A DNA stretch of 64,000 nt. It comes from Plasmodiophora brassicae. Its lineage: Eukaryota; Endomyxa; Phytomyxea; Plasmodiophorida; Plasmodiophoridae. Within the stretch, counting starts at the first letter, position 1. Every line of letters begins with the position of its first letter. A program made the translations under genes and the position numbers. This document shows positions 20,998-31,088 of this stretch, in pieces. The notes beneath the pieces were generated by a model. It made no database searches and was not told the origin of the DNA. It saw nothing but the letters and a program-made list of their open reading frames with translations. Location of the stretch: positions 992,001 to 1,056,000 of the forward strand of contig JASFAU010000004.1 of the NCBI GenBank assembly GCA_039704465.1. Reading direction: 5' to 3'.

Positions 20998-22239
20998 TTA
21001 TGGATGTATCCGGTCGACAAGCGCGCCGACCTGCTGCCGCAGGAGGGCGATGCTGGTGTTAGCGTCGTCCGCAATACGGTTAGGCAGGCCGGGGAGTCCA
21101 GCATTACTGTGCGAAGCACCGATAGTGGCGAGTTCACGATTGATTTCGGCAGGAGCAGCACGCGATACGCCTGGTGGAAGGAGATCCAACTTCGTCGAGC
21201 GGAGACCGATCGCAGATGGATCTATACGGCCCCCCGTGCCACTAGCGAACATCGAGTAAAACGGCGTTAAGTATTCGAGACGCTGATACTCTGGCGTCAC
21301 GCCCTCCTTCATGATGTAAATGCACATCGTATTTATGTAGTGAGTCATGGGTAGATAGATGCCTGGCATAAGTCTGCACGAGCGTGGGCATGCAGAAGCG
21401 TTAGCCAAAGAATGCGTCCTCTGCACAGCAGTGAATTCAGCGTTTACAGCTCGGCAACTACCCGCCGAAGTCGTACCGAGATACAGAAGCCGTTTGATGG
21501 CACGAAGGTCGTGGAACTCGCCGAACTGGGCGAGAATGTTAGCAACATGGTCATCAGATGCCCCGGCTCGAAGCTGGGTCGTCGCCTGATTCAGGAGCGG
21601 TTCGCCGAGCGTCCCGGCCACCAGCGATCTCGTCTCCTCCATCTCCTTGATCAGGTCCGCCCTGCTGACCGCTCCTTCCTCGCCGACGGAACCGTCCCCT
21701 GCCTCCGACAGCGGCTCTCTCGTCTGCTTCGCAACGATGAATTCGACATTGATCTGCCTCGGTGTCCCCGCCAGGCTCCTTCGTAGTTCCTTACGTGCGT
21801 TCTGGAACTTTGCCGATGGCGTTGACTGTTGTGCACTACCAGGGCGAGCGGAGTGTTCGCCATCAGCGACTTGCGCGATCGAACGCCTCCCTGATCTCAG
21901 CTCCTTTAGGTTCCGATGGTGCTCCAGGATCCTCCTCCGGTTGTCTTCGGCCTCCTGGGCGCGTTGCTGTTCGCGGGCCTTGACCCTGGCTTTGCGCGCA
22001 AGCCCTTCTGGGGTTTCACAATGAACTGGAATGATCGTCGATCGAGGTTGCCGTCGAGGGGTGGCTGCTTCCCCCGGTACCGAAAAGGGTGCTGGCACGA
22101 GCCGAGCAGGTGGTCGGCGGCTTGACGATGGGGACGAGGCCGGCGAAGGTGTCGCCTGCATGGAGTCCCAGGTCGCTTGCAGGGTATCCAACCGGGCTTG
22201 CGTCTGGACCAACCATTCCTCAGTCGTGGCCGTCTCCAT
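20998..22239 (-). CDS. Unknown protein with charged coiled-coil and Pro/Ser-rich region
   Basis: Single open frame of about 413 aa from ATG 22239. N-terminal TEEWLVQTQARLDTLQATW could form a helix, followed by a Pro/Ser/Arg stretch and a long charged segment (RKARVKAREQQRAQEAEDNR) likely to be coiled coil. The C-terminal half has alpha-helical blocks (DLIKEMEETRSLVAGTL, YQRLEYLTPFYSMFA, ANTSIALLRQQVGALVDRI). I recognise no family. A small intron inside around 21374-21461 is conceivable but does not keep the frame. The open length and codon pattern are the only evidence of coding. Confidence 0.5.
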   Translation of the reverse strand: METATTEEWLVQTQARLDTLQATWDSMQATPSPASSPSSSRRPPARLVPAPFSVPGEAATPRRQPRSTIIPVHCETPEGLARKARVKAREQQRAQEAEDNRRRILEHHRNLKELRSGRRSIAQVADGEHSARPGSAQQSTPSAKFQNARKELRRSLAGTPRQINVEFIVAKQTREPLSEAGDGSVGEEGAVSRADLIKEMEETRSLVAGTLGEPLLNQATTQLRAGASDDHVANILAQFGEFHDLRAIKRLLYLGTTSAGSCRAVNAEFTAVQRTHSLANASACPRSCRLMPGIYLPMTHYINTMCIYIMKEGVTPEYQRLEYLTPFYSMFASGTGGRIDPSAIGLRSTKLDLLPPGVSRAAPAEINRELATIGASHSNAGLPGLPNRIADDANTSIALLRQQVGALVDRIHP

Positions 22240-22501
22240 TTCAAACAGACGGCAAACGAGCGATAGGGGTCGCCCGTCGCCCACTGTGGGACGATCTCCT
22301 GGCGCAGTCAGTGTGGACTGGCTGCTCCAGTGCCCCCACCACAGTTCTACCGCAGGACACCCGAATCTGAGTAGTAACACATGGATAACGATCATTTATG
22401 AATGGAATCGGGTAGGGAGAAGACGTGACTGCATATGACTTCAGTGTGCAATTATTGCGAATTGAATCCGACCGACTCGCAGGCCGAGAGATGGCCACAG
22501 A

Positions 22502-23693
22502 TCAGTCGCAGAAATACGGGTACACCTTGAAGTCATCATAGAGTATTTCGCCACTCTCATCCTGAACAGAACCCCTGGTAAGCCCACTCGTTTAGAACGC
22601 AAGCAAACCGTACGTAATGCAATCGGTGGTAGCAGAGTGAGCAGAAGAAGAATGGACTAGTCGGAGCCAAACGATCTTCGTAGGCGACGAACACAGCAGC
22701 TTCCATATCGCATACGTCGCAACGTCGCCGCTTCTCCCTTGCTAGTGCGGTCTGCATCGGATAGGCGAAACGATTTCGAACGTCGTCCTGTGCGACCAAC
22801 GAGATATCGGTGAAGATGATCGCATGGCGGCACCCGCCCAGGTGAACAAAGTGATAAACAGAGCCGGGGCGTATCGGTAGACTGGACAGCGATGCGGACC
22901 CCAGCGGTTGCTGTTCATCATTTTGAAGAGAGTAGGAACCGGACGTGTACAGTTTGTCTTCAATCAGGAAGTGCGATCCAGGGAGAAGCGATTCGATCCC
23001 AGGTGCATCGGCTTCGACCTGGCAATGAATCAATTTAGCCGCATCCCCCAGAGTGTTGCTGCCTAGCAAGGCAAGCGTTTGGACAGGGTTCGAGGCCGAC
23101 TGGTGCGAAGCTTGAAAGACGGTCAGTGTGAGGACAACGTCGCGATGTATCCCGATTTCATCAACACCAAATGATTCCCTACACCGCTCTTCGTGCGCCC
23201 GAAGTTGCGAGGGCCCAATCCAATTTCGAATTCGTGGGACGTCGAACGCGCTTCGCCTCGCCTGCGTCCGCTGCCGTTGCCTGCGTTTCCGCAACGGCAG
23301 GAAACGACCCTCGATCTCATCAACATTCGGCATCGGTTCCGAAATCGTCCGATCGTCCAGCCGGGCGCGAATCGCCTGCTCTACGATGTCGTATATGGGC
23401 GGACAAACTATCCCAGTTATATCTGGCAGCGGCACGTCGCCGGACGGCGCAATGTTGTCGACGGCCGCGGCGAATACTGCATACTCGCCAGGTAAGTCGC
23501 TCAGCTGAGGATGCCCGCTCTGTCTTGCACGCCGCAGGTCGGCAGCGGCCACCCGGCGCTTCGACATGACAGCGCGGGAGTCCAGCAAAATACGTAGACT
23601 GCCTACCGTTGACGCCAGCCAGATCCGTTTCCTGGCGACTTTTTTGGCGGGTTTCCAATCTTGTGACCAATTTTCAATGACCGACCTTGGCAT
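22502..23693 (-). CDS. SNAPC3: snRNA-activating protein complex subunit 3 (SNAP50 zinc-finger protein)
   Basis: Exons (minus) 23693..22614 and 22561..22502 with a 52-nt intron; 379 aa from ATG 23693. The C-terminal half has the SNAPC3 signature: QTLALLGSNTLGDAAKLIHC, SHFLIEDKLYTSG, CRHAIIFTDISLV, RFAYPMQTALAREKRRRCDVC, VAYEDRLAPTSPFFFC, CYHRLHY, then after the intron DESGEILYDDFKVYPY, ending FCD. The Cys/His set CxxC...CxxCxxxLHY forms the family zinc-binding region. SNAPc binds the proximal sequence element and starts snRNA transcription by Pol II and Pol III. The N-terminal part is basic (LRKRRQRQRTQARRS). The gene is intact. Confidence 0.93.
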
Positions 23694-23799
23694 TACCGTG
23701 TGGTCGCCTTGGGAACGTATGAGTCTGCTGTCGTTGTACTTGCCTGTGAGGTCTGCGTCAAGGTCATGTACGGAGAGAGTACCTATATCTTAGCGTCCA

Positions 23800-24295
23800 C
23801 ACGTCCATTGCAAGTTGCCTGTCCGGCCGATCCGTCGTATGATCGCTCTGGGATGTTCCTATCTTCGCCATCAGCAATGGCCGCGTTCCTCCTAACCGTT
23901 TCGCTCTGTGCTGAGGCGTCGGCAGGCGGTGTCTGTCTTCTGGCGGCAATGTCTCCTAACGCGGTTGTGGTTGGGGGACTGCTGAGCGCTTCACCACCCC
24001 GAGATTTCCTTCTAATTTATTCAACTATGCCGAGCTTTTCTCGCTGGCTCTTCTATATATCATTCTTCTGTGATGCAATCCTCTCCTACACGGCCGGTGA
24101 GGTGTCCGCATGAGGCAACCTGACATCGACTGCAATGGAGAAACATCAACTCTCGATGACGCGATGCTGTTCTCCCCCAGTATGTGTCAATCCGGGCAGC
24201 CAGTGGACATACATTGGCGATCTCGTTACTGTTTCCCTATCCGTGTCCTCGTCATCGTTGCCCTGAAACGCATTATTAAGCACGTCCAGCGCTGA
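23800..24295 (+). pseudogene. Orphan 3' fragment of an ABCG-type transporter
   Basis: The plus frame near 23886-24113 reads AAFLLTVSLCAEASAGGVC, AMSPNAVVVGGLLSA, IYSTMPSFSRWLFYISFFCD and YTAGE. This is the ABC-2/ABCG last-TM region (usual pattern SxxALGLLxxAxSPNxxVA...INxxSxPxWxxWLxYxSFF). A following frame has CNGETSTL, FSPSMCQSG and a final hydrophobic FPIRVLVIVAL. No nucleotide-binding domain (Walker A, LSGGQ) or earlier TMs lie upstream, because SNAPC3 starts at 23693 on the other strand. It is best read as a truncated copy. Exon joins are not secure. Confidence 0.5.
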
Positions 24296-24429
24296 AATAT
24301 TCCGACAAGCGTAAGTCAGTAATACTTTGATAGTTCGTACCCTCACCGTAAGCATCGACTGGCTCCATAGTCACGTGTGCGGTTGATGTTGGAGAGGATC
24401 GAGGATGACGAGTCACAGGTGGATTGCGC

Positions 24430-24756
24430 ATGATTATTGGCTGTGTGGACATGTCGGTGCCTGGCGCCGTTCCGGATTGGTCCTCGTTCGAAACCTCAGC
24501 AGACATAACAGAGCTGCTCCAGCAGCCAAAGGACATGCTTCGAGTTCCAACGCTCATGCGGACGACGATCGCTCGACGGTCAAGGCGGGCTAGCGACACA
24601 GCGACGATCCTTGACAAGGACGAGGACGTCTCCGAGAGCGACGATACTCCTGCAGAAACCCTCGTTGCCGTGCTGCCTAAAACACAATCAGAGGCCGCCT
24701 TTCAAAAGTGGCGAGCCGGAATGTACGAACAGATCGCCGAGCAGTACAGTAAATGA
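24430..24756 (+). CDS. Small acidic hypothetical protein
   Basis: 108-aa open frame from ATG 24430 with a basic patch (RTTIARRSRRASD) and an acidic stretch (DKDEDVSESDDTPAE), ending AFQKWRAGMYEQIAEQYSK. No family recognised. An upstream exon is possible: a CAG|GTGG donor lies at about 24417. The stop is only about 20 bp from the converging ZUP1 stop, typical of compact tail-to-tail genes here. Confidence 0.4.
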   Translation: MIIGCVDMSVPGAVPDWSSFETSADITELLQQPKDMLRVPTLMRTTIARRSRRASDTATILDKDEDVSESDDTPAETLVAVLPKTQSEAAFQKWRAGMYEQIAEQYSK

Positions 24757-24775
24757 CAGTCCTTCCACGTCAGGT

Positions 24776-26078
24776 TTACTGAGCGCGATCTGATTCAACT
24801 AATCGAACTGGGTGGATCGTCTTATCCCGTTCACACGCTTCCGTCGAGGGCCAGCCAACTCCAACGACTTGTAGCATCTGCCACTGTTGTCGACGATCGA
24901 GTCCAGTTGCCGACAACCGTAGCGGCCGCGTTATGGCGCGATCCGACGCGGGGTCGAGAAGAAGCAGAGACCGCTGGCCCGATCGCTCACGTGCGATCCC
25001 GATGATAGTCTGGGAGTGCCCTTGATGTTGAAGGTACAATGGGGCCACCTCCGAAACGGACACTGTTCCATCGTCGGGCAAACCGCCGAAGTGCTCTTCA
25101 ACGAAGTCGAAGATGAGGCGAGCTGATCGAGGGTAAGGAACATCCACGCAATTGCATCGGACGCCTAGACTTCGAAGCAGGGCCACGACTTCCGTGGTCC
25201 CAATCCACTTGTCCGTTCCGACAAGACGATGCTGCAGTTGTTCTGCACCATCGACGTCGAACCCGGCTGCCCAGGCTTCCTCAATCAATGTTTGTAGGCG
25301 AAGGACGGAGGGAATGCGATCGAGACGGGCGACGATGTACGCGTGGAACGACGGGGACCCGAACATACCGGACAACAGCATCTGGGCGTTTCGGTACCCA
25401 CAAAGCTGGCCTCGTCCGGCAACCAATGCTGTCGTTCTAGAGCACAGCACCGCGGCGACACCTTCTCGGTGAAGACTTTCCGCAACCCTGGGGACGATTC
25501 CTGTACCGAACCCTCATTTAGCTGACTATTAGAGTGATACCCATGGTGTCGCAGCTGTACCACGCGATACTCGTGCCATATAACCCAGATCTCCCGACAT
25601 GAACTCGTCCGCGCTAACAGATGGAGGAGTCTGCGTACTGGAGATTAGGGACTTGAGCCAAGCCAGGAGTAACGCAGACGAACCTCAGCGTGGGATGTCC
25701 TCATGTGCTCGTCGAGGGTGCCACCAGGCATCGATTCGCCGCATACGGAACACGATAAAGGACCATGTGGCGGTCCCTGATAACGGTTCAGCTGACCGCA
25801 GCAGTGCCCTAGCAACGTAACGTACGCTGACGTCGCCGTCGAGGTGCGCGTGGATATGGTCGTTAAGCTGAGATGCGGGAATGGTCTCATTGCAAACTGG
25901 GCATGTGTCCTCGTGAATAACGACCTGTAAGAGGGTTGCTAGTCAGAGACCGCCGGAAACAGTAATGCAAACCACGCACGTCTGAGCCCGATGGAAAATG
26001 CGAATTGACGTGAGCGTTCAAGTCGGTGCCACTGTCGACAATTCTGTTGCACACAGGGCATTGCCGATCGTCGGTCAT
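24776..26078 (-). CDS. ZUP1: Zinc-finger containing ubiquitin peptidase (ZUFSP/ZUP1, C78 family)
   Basis: From ATG 26078 the minus strand encodes three zinc-finger units, CPVCNRIVDSGTDLNAHVNSH, then CPVCNETIPASQLNDHIHAH, then CSVCGESMPGGTLDEHMRTSH. They are split by short introns; one is 49 nt, joining DVS to GPPHG. The C-terminal half is the C78 peptidase: LCGYRNAQMLLSG (catalytic Cys codon 25402-25404), RLQTLIEEAWAAGFDVDGA, GTDKWIGTTEVVALLRSLG, YLQHQGHSQTIIGI (catalytic His) and LLLLDP (catalytic Asp). ZUP1 cleaves long K63-linked ubiquitin chains in genome-stability pathways. The linker exon(s) around 25500-25640 are not firmly placed, so the span is sure but the middle joins are not. The zinc fingers favour ZUP1 over UFSP2. 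Confidence 0.85.
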
Positions 26079-26615
26079 GACAGCGTGGGTGGGCGATGCA
26101 ACCAGGGCTACCAAGATGTGGTATACTGCCAGGCCGGCCAACAGTCCGACACCATCCGCACGCAATTCCGCGCACTGCCCACCTTCGTCGCAGTCTGGTG
26201 AAGCCGAATTTCTCGACTACCATTCGTTGTTACCCGTTCCATCTCCAGCGCGCTGACGCCACTTCCATTATCGCCAGCGCTGCTACCGGCTTCGAGGACT
26301 CTTGCATCTGCTCGGATCGTTGCGTGAGCTCGATGACCGGCATACCACTGCGGGTCGAAGGTGAAACGCGGCGCAGGCGCATATCGAGGGCCGTCTCGAC
26401 AGAGAGGTGCAGGAAGCAGTCGCGATCGGGGGATTGCAAGCCCGCCGGGCGCCACCCTGCGGCATGTACTGTCTGCGAGCATTGCAAAGAGGACGCTGGC
26501 TCCCATGTCGCATGTGACAGTTCGGTTTACGTGAGCACTCGCTAAGTGGACGGCAGACGCTTGATGATGTGCAACGAACACACTTTATAGGCCGAGATTA
26601 GACAGGCGTTGTGTC
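26079..26615. other. Intergenic; possible weak kinase-like fragment on the minus strand
   Basis: A minus frame at about 26230-26487 has GLQSPDRDCFLHLSVETALDM, which faintly recalls the PDxxxxLDxxPExA block of thymidylate kinases. No P-loop or DRY motif accompanies it. Treated as unassigned; it includes the ZUP1 5' flank. Confidence 0.3.
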
Positions 26616-27922
26616 CTATATCCAGAAGCTCACAACTACCATCAGGCCGGCCCCGAACACCTCAGGGAGGACTTTCGTGAAAGCCCATCCGAGCCCTCAA
26701 ACCCAGATTCAATCGAAAATCATCAGCGATACGCAACAGGCTGCTTACTGGAGCACGTCTTGTCTTGTAGATGCATCATCCCGACCTGCCGTACACGTTC
26801 ACATGGCCACATCAAGAGCGCACATACGCCTACGTACATAGAGGAAACTTCCCGCTGATATCGCTTCTAGAACGCTTTGAACAAGTAAGCTTGAACTGCT
26901 TGAGATGACGGCCTTCGCCGTCACAGCAGCAATCGCGCCGACCGGCGTCATCAATCCGTACACAATCAGAGCTACGATCGTTGATCGAGATGGCACGGCT
27001 TCGGCGAAGTTGAACGCGACGGCGAAGCTCTCTACACCTACCAAGAGAGAGAGAGAGAGCATGTTCATAGACGAGGCAATGCGATGGTGTGCACTGGCCA
27101 CCTTTGTGAGCAATGATAACAACGGCGAGAATGATAGTGGACCGAACTGTGGTGGTCATGCCCAGTGCGGCACCGGTGACGGCCGCGTGAACACTGAGCA
27201 GGCAGCAGACCACCCACGATAGGGCACCCGATCCCCCAACCTGAATATGGTGATGGTGCACACCATGCCCATGCAGGATGCTATCAGCAGTCGCAGCGGG
27301 ATCGACATGGACATGCTCGTCCGGGCAATGTGACGCGTGCTGGGAACGTTCCGCGTGCACAGATTCATGGCGGCTATTCTGCCCTGATAACAGCGCGGCA
27401 GACATCGTCTCGCCTCGATCTACATAGGCCTATCAACCATGCTGAACAGGCGGACGAACGCGTGGATGAAAACGAAAACGTAGTCGGATACCTGCTTGGG
27501 GACATAGACAAGCTGGGCGTCCTTCTCGAAAGCGGCTCTGACATAATCTTGCGAGTTGGGCAGCGCCATGGATTCCACCAGGTCGGCAAAGATGACGCCC
27601 GTCGCAACCAACAGCATAACCTGTGCAAACGCATGATTATTGAACGGGAGCCTGTGCTGGCCCATGATCGAGCCAACTTTCGACAGGGCCAGGTTCTCGC
27701 AGGCGTCAGGTAGCAGATCTGCAATTACGGTTTGGAGGGCACAGCAGGAACAATAACGCCAGACCTACGAAGCAGCGCGGCAGTTACGAATACGCCACCG
27801 GCCAGACTATGTGATATGGCGAGGACGGCCTGTGACCCATGCCGCCCGGCGGCGCGTCTCTTCAGCCAATACGGTAGGCACGCGCCGGCGAGCGTCACGG
27901 CGACGATGGCCTGCGCTGACAT
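26616..27922 (-). CDS. ZIP-family zinc/iron transporter (SLC39-like)
   Basis: Six exons (minus): 27922..27769, 27718..27480, 27429..27102, 27037..26838, 26785..26749, 26695..26616; introns 50-64 nt, phases all consistent; 345 aa. TM blocks: ISHSLAGGVFVTAALLHLLPDA (TM2), AFAQVMLLVATGVIFADLVES (TM3), a His-rich loop (HCPDEHVHVD, HGHGVHHHH), SVHAAVTGAALG (TM4), LAVVIIAHKGVESFAVAF (TM5, with the HK...E metal-site pattern), VALIVYGLMTPVGAIAAV (TM6) and ISAGSFLYV (TM7), then a last TM ending FGAGLMVVVSFWI. The TM4/TM5 pattern is S-x-H-AAVTG and HKGVES, close to HSVFEG and HKWxE of classic ZIPs. It imports Zn2+ or Fe2+ into the cytosol. The 64-nt intron contains a CT microsatellite. An alternative upstream start exon (MDVLAYK) is possible. 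Confidence 0.92.
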
Positions 27923-28382
27923 CAGAGATTCCCGGGGCACCGTGCCAACAACGCGGGGGGTCGTACAGCCAGTGCCCAAACCTTGTACGCGAGAACGTCC
28001 ATAACGAGCGGCGGCGGCAGCGGTGAGCGCCGTTCGACCCCGTCACGTCGTCCAGGATGGCCCCGCGTACCTAACACGAAATCCCCGGCCCCCCGAAAAC
28101 GACCACACGATACGGACGAAGGTACGGCGCATTCGGCATTGATCGCATCGAAGCAAGTCAGGTTCACCAATCAAGCTGGATGTCCTGGCGGTGAGTTGCG
28201 GCTCCGCTCGCCTGTCATCCGGCACTGTTTATGCTGCATATCTGTTGCTGGACGGTCTGCCACAGGCACGGCGACGTGGCGCGATGATGCGTGTGGGTGT
28301 CCCTTGTCACTGAGAAGGGCAGTCGTTGCGGTCAGCGACTGTGGAGGACACAGCGCGTCTGTCGCCGGCCGTCGTTCATGTG
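27923..28382. other. Divergent intergenic region between ZIP transporter and GT61 gene
   Basis: About 460 bp separates the two divergent starts, likely a shared promoter region. No clear motif or further gene. Confidence 0.5.
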
Positions 28383-30350
28383 ATGACCACGCACGCGTTA
28401 GCATTCATCGCGCTCGTGATTGTTGCCGAGCACCAGGTTGCCTGTGGCGTGGCGCCGAATACTGCCGAGTTACAGGCGTGGGCGTTCTCCTTGATGGAGC
28501 GCGGGTTCGTCAGCGAATCAGTGCGCGCGTTCCACACGATCGTCGACACGTTCGGCACGGCGGATCCTGGCGTCTGGCACGCATGGTGCAACTACGCGGC
28601 CGCGGCCATCTTCAAACTCGACCTGGAATCGCGGTTCCCCGGCGGCCTAGACGCCGTCCTCGACATCTGCATGCAGGCGGAGAGGCACGACCCCGGCCAT
28701 CCTCGCACACATCAACTTCGCCAGGGTATCCAGCTTGAATTGCTTCTTCGTGAACTGCCGCCCGAGGCGCGCAGCATGTCGCCAGAGGTCGCTGCAACCG
28801 TTGCCGGTCCCCGTTCGTGGCATACCTTGACGATGACGTCGTCCACAGGACATCGTGCGGGCGGCGGTCGACAGGGTACGCGCGTTGCAAGACGTCCATG
28901 ACTACGATGGCGCGTGGCGCCTGATCTCGACGGTGCTGACCATAACGACCTCGGCGGACCTGCTCCAGGTTGCCACTGGGATTCGCGTGGAGGCGTACCC
29001 AAACGACGATCTGGCATGGGACCTGCGACGACAAACGATCCTGGCGCGTGTGCAACGGTTTGGCGTGCATGAAGGCAGCTGTCCATCTGGCAGATGGCGG
29101 ATCGCAATGCGCTGGAACGACACGAACGTGATTCCTCAGCAGATAACGGTTGTCCCATCACGATTGCGCAAAGCGGTGCCGCCCGGATTCATTGGGGAAT
29201 CATTTGAAGGGATCCCTTCAGAATGGACACCAAAGCAGGTTGCTATAGTGGAGACGCATGAGCAACTGTGGCTGTCAGGGACGACAATGACCGCGAACGT
29301 TGCATGTACTGTGTTTGTCGGATCCCACGACACTCTTCAAGATCTCCATTCGTTCCCCGAGGTCGTTCTTGACAGCTCGAACGACTTTATTGTCGATGAG
29401 CATGTCGGCGTTGTTGTCCAGTTCTTCTATGCGAACTGGTACCACTTCGTGTGTGATGGTATGGCCCGGATCATGCTGTTTCGCCGACGGTACCCAGAGT
29501 TGAAGTTGCTGGTTCCACCCCGCGGCATACCTCATGTCGATCAGGTTCTTGAATTCTTCGACCTGGTCGAGGGCGTCAACTTGATTCACCTTCCAGAAGA
29601 GGCGCCCCGCCGCGTTGCATTAAAGCGCGGAGGCATATTCGTCGACTGGGTGATGGTGTCGAAACCGACAAGCATAATGGAGCCGTTCTTTCCGCCCGCT
29701 TCTGCCATCCGGGACGTCAGAAATTACACTTGTCATCGTTTCAAGTCGCCTCCTGCCAGGTTCCACCTCGCCGTGACACCTTACTCGGCGGAAGACTGAT
29801 CGATTTCGACAGGAGTATCGTGTTTGTGGGCCGGAAGGGGTCGCGACGGATAGATAACGAGAACGAGGTCGTGGATGCTATGGTGCAACGGTTCGGCCCA
29901 CGAGTCCAACTCCACGACGGGGACGCTATGCCTGTTCGGGAGCAGATCGAGATGTTCTCAAAGGCACGAATCATTATCGGAGCTCACGGCTCCGGACTGG
30001 TTAACATTGCCTTTGCACCCCCAACCGCTTGCCTAATTTCATTCCCGATCGTGCCCCACACGAAACTCTTCTTCGGTACAGTCCTCCATCATGTGCGTAC
30101 AACTGGCAGCCTAATCGACTACTCAGAGAATCTATCGTCCTCGCTTGGTATTGCGCATGTAATATTGACTTCGGTCCCGCCAAGCTCCTGGCTCGGTGGA
30201 TTTGGCAGGTTCCCGCCTGCCGTAATCAAGGAACTCCTTGCTACGATAGACCTTGTCTTAGACTGGCAAACGTCACCGTCCAAGACGTGCCGGTTAACCG
30301 CCGACTATCTCATGCCTCCTACATGCCGTGAAGAGACCTACGTAGGGTAG
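28383..30350 (+). CDS. GT61-family glycosyltransferase (DUF563) with N-terminal helical region
   Basis: Exons 28383..28799, 28849..29759 and 29795..30350 (introns 49 and 35 nt), about 627 aa. It begins with a signal peptide (ALAFIALVIVAEHQVACG). A TPR-like helical stretch follows (WAFSLMERGFVSESVRAFHTI, VWHAWCNYAAAAIFKL, DIVRAAVDRVRAL). The C-terminal half has the GT61 core: NWYHFVCDGMARIMLF, LLVPPRGIPHVDQVLEFF, FVGRKGSRRIDNENEVV, RFGPRVQLHDGD and IIGAHGSGLVNIAFAP. The last matches the GAHGAGLxNxLF signature. GT61 enzymes add xylose, GlcNAc or other sugars in ER/Golgi (EOGT, plant XylTs). The acceptor here is unknown. The 35-nt intron is the shortest in the window; without it the frame breaks. 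Confidence 0.88.
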
Positions 30351-31088
30351 GTATACGCGATTGTCCAGATAAAACACGGCGTCAAAGAAACGAACCTTAA
30401 CCAGACCCCGCGTTACCGCGTCGCTGTGCTAGGCTCTGGTGCTCCCCGCAACAGAACGCATCCTGAACCACACATCAACGTTCGCGTGGGCATGTCGACG
30501 ATGCCGCCTGCTACGTGTAACTTGTAGGTAGCTGAGCATGGTGAGTGAGTGGGTCGCCGAGCCGCAGCAGTGTGCAGTCGCCCAGTGGTCGGGGGTGGCT
30601 GAAGATCCTGCGGGGACCGTGGCCGCATGGCGGTGCGGGAAGGCGCGTCAGGTCGTCGGCGGGCGACGCCGGGCGACCGCGCGCCCATGGACGACGACGG
30701 GGGCCACGGGCCGGAGGCGGACATGATGACCGCCGTCGTTCCTGATGATTCCAAGCCCGACCTGGGCGACGCGCCCGTCTTCGGTACGTATGACGACGGA
30801 GGCGGCGTTGGACTCTGTCGATCTGACTGGGGGGCCGTCTCCAGTCAGAGAGCACATATTTATTCCATTGCCGTCGAGGCACGTGCCCAAGGCTGGGCGA
30901 AGGTCGCCGATGCTACAGAAGCCGTAGCGTTTGTTTCTATACATACCTCATGTCCTTAGAGCGTAGACATGGCGTCGCCGGCCATCACTTCGTGTACGAC
31001 GTGTCGCAATGCGGAAAGACCTTCTACTGGCCACAGGGCACAGGCGATTGATCCTCGATTATAGCGCTGGGTACCGTTTAAGTTCACA
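30351..31088. other. Intergenic; possible 5' exon at 30687-30783
   Basis: An ATG at 30687 opens MDDDGGHGPEADM...APVFG and runs straight into a strong donor (G|GTACGTATGA, about 30784). It may be a 5' exon of the Slo channel gene or a separate small gene. No acceptor pairing could be proven. Otherwise nothing recognised. Confidence 0.35.

Noticed and set aside
20551..21270. Plus-strand open frame of 239 codons antisense to the unknown coiled-coil gene
   Set aside because: No recognisable motif, and the opposite strand holds a longer open frame with helical and coiled-coil character. I could not exclude it fully.
26230..26487. Possible thymidylate kinase fragment on the minus strand
   Set aside because: Only one weak block (SPDRDCFLHLS) fits; P-loop, DRY and LID motifs are absent, so I did not annotate a gene.
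30545..30745. GC-rich overlapping plus-strand open frames before the Slo gene
   Set aside because: Composition-driven (Arg/Gly/Ala) without motif. Only a possible 5' exon with a strong donor was noted.
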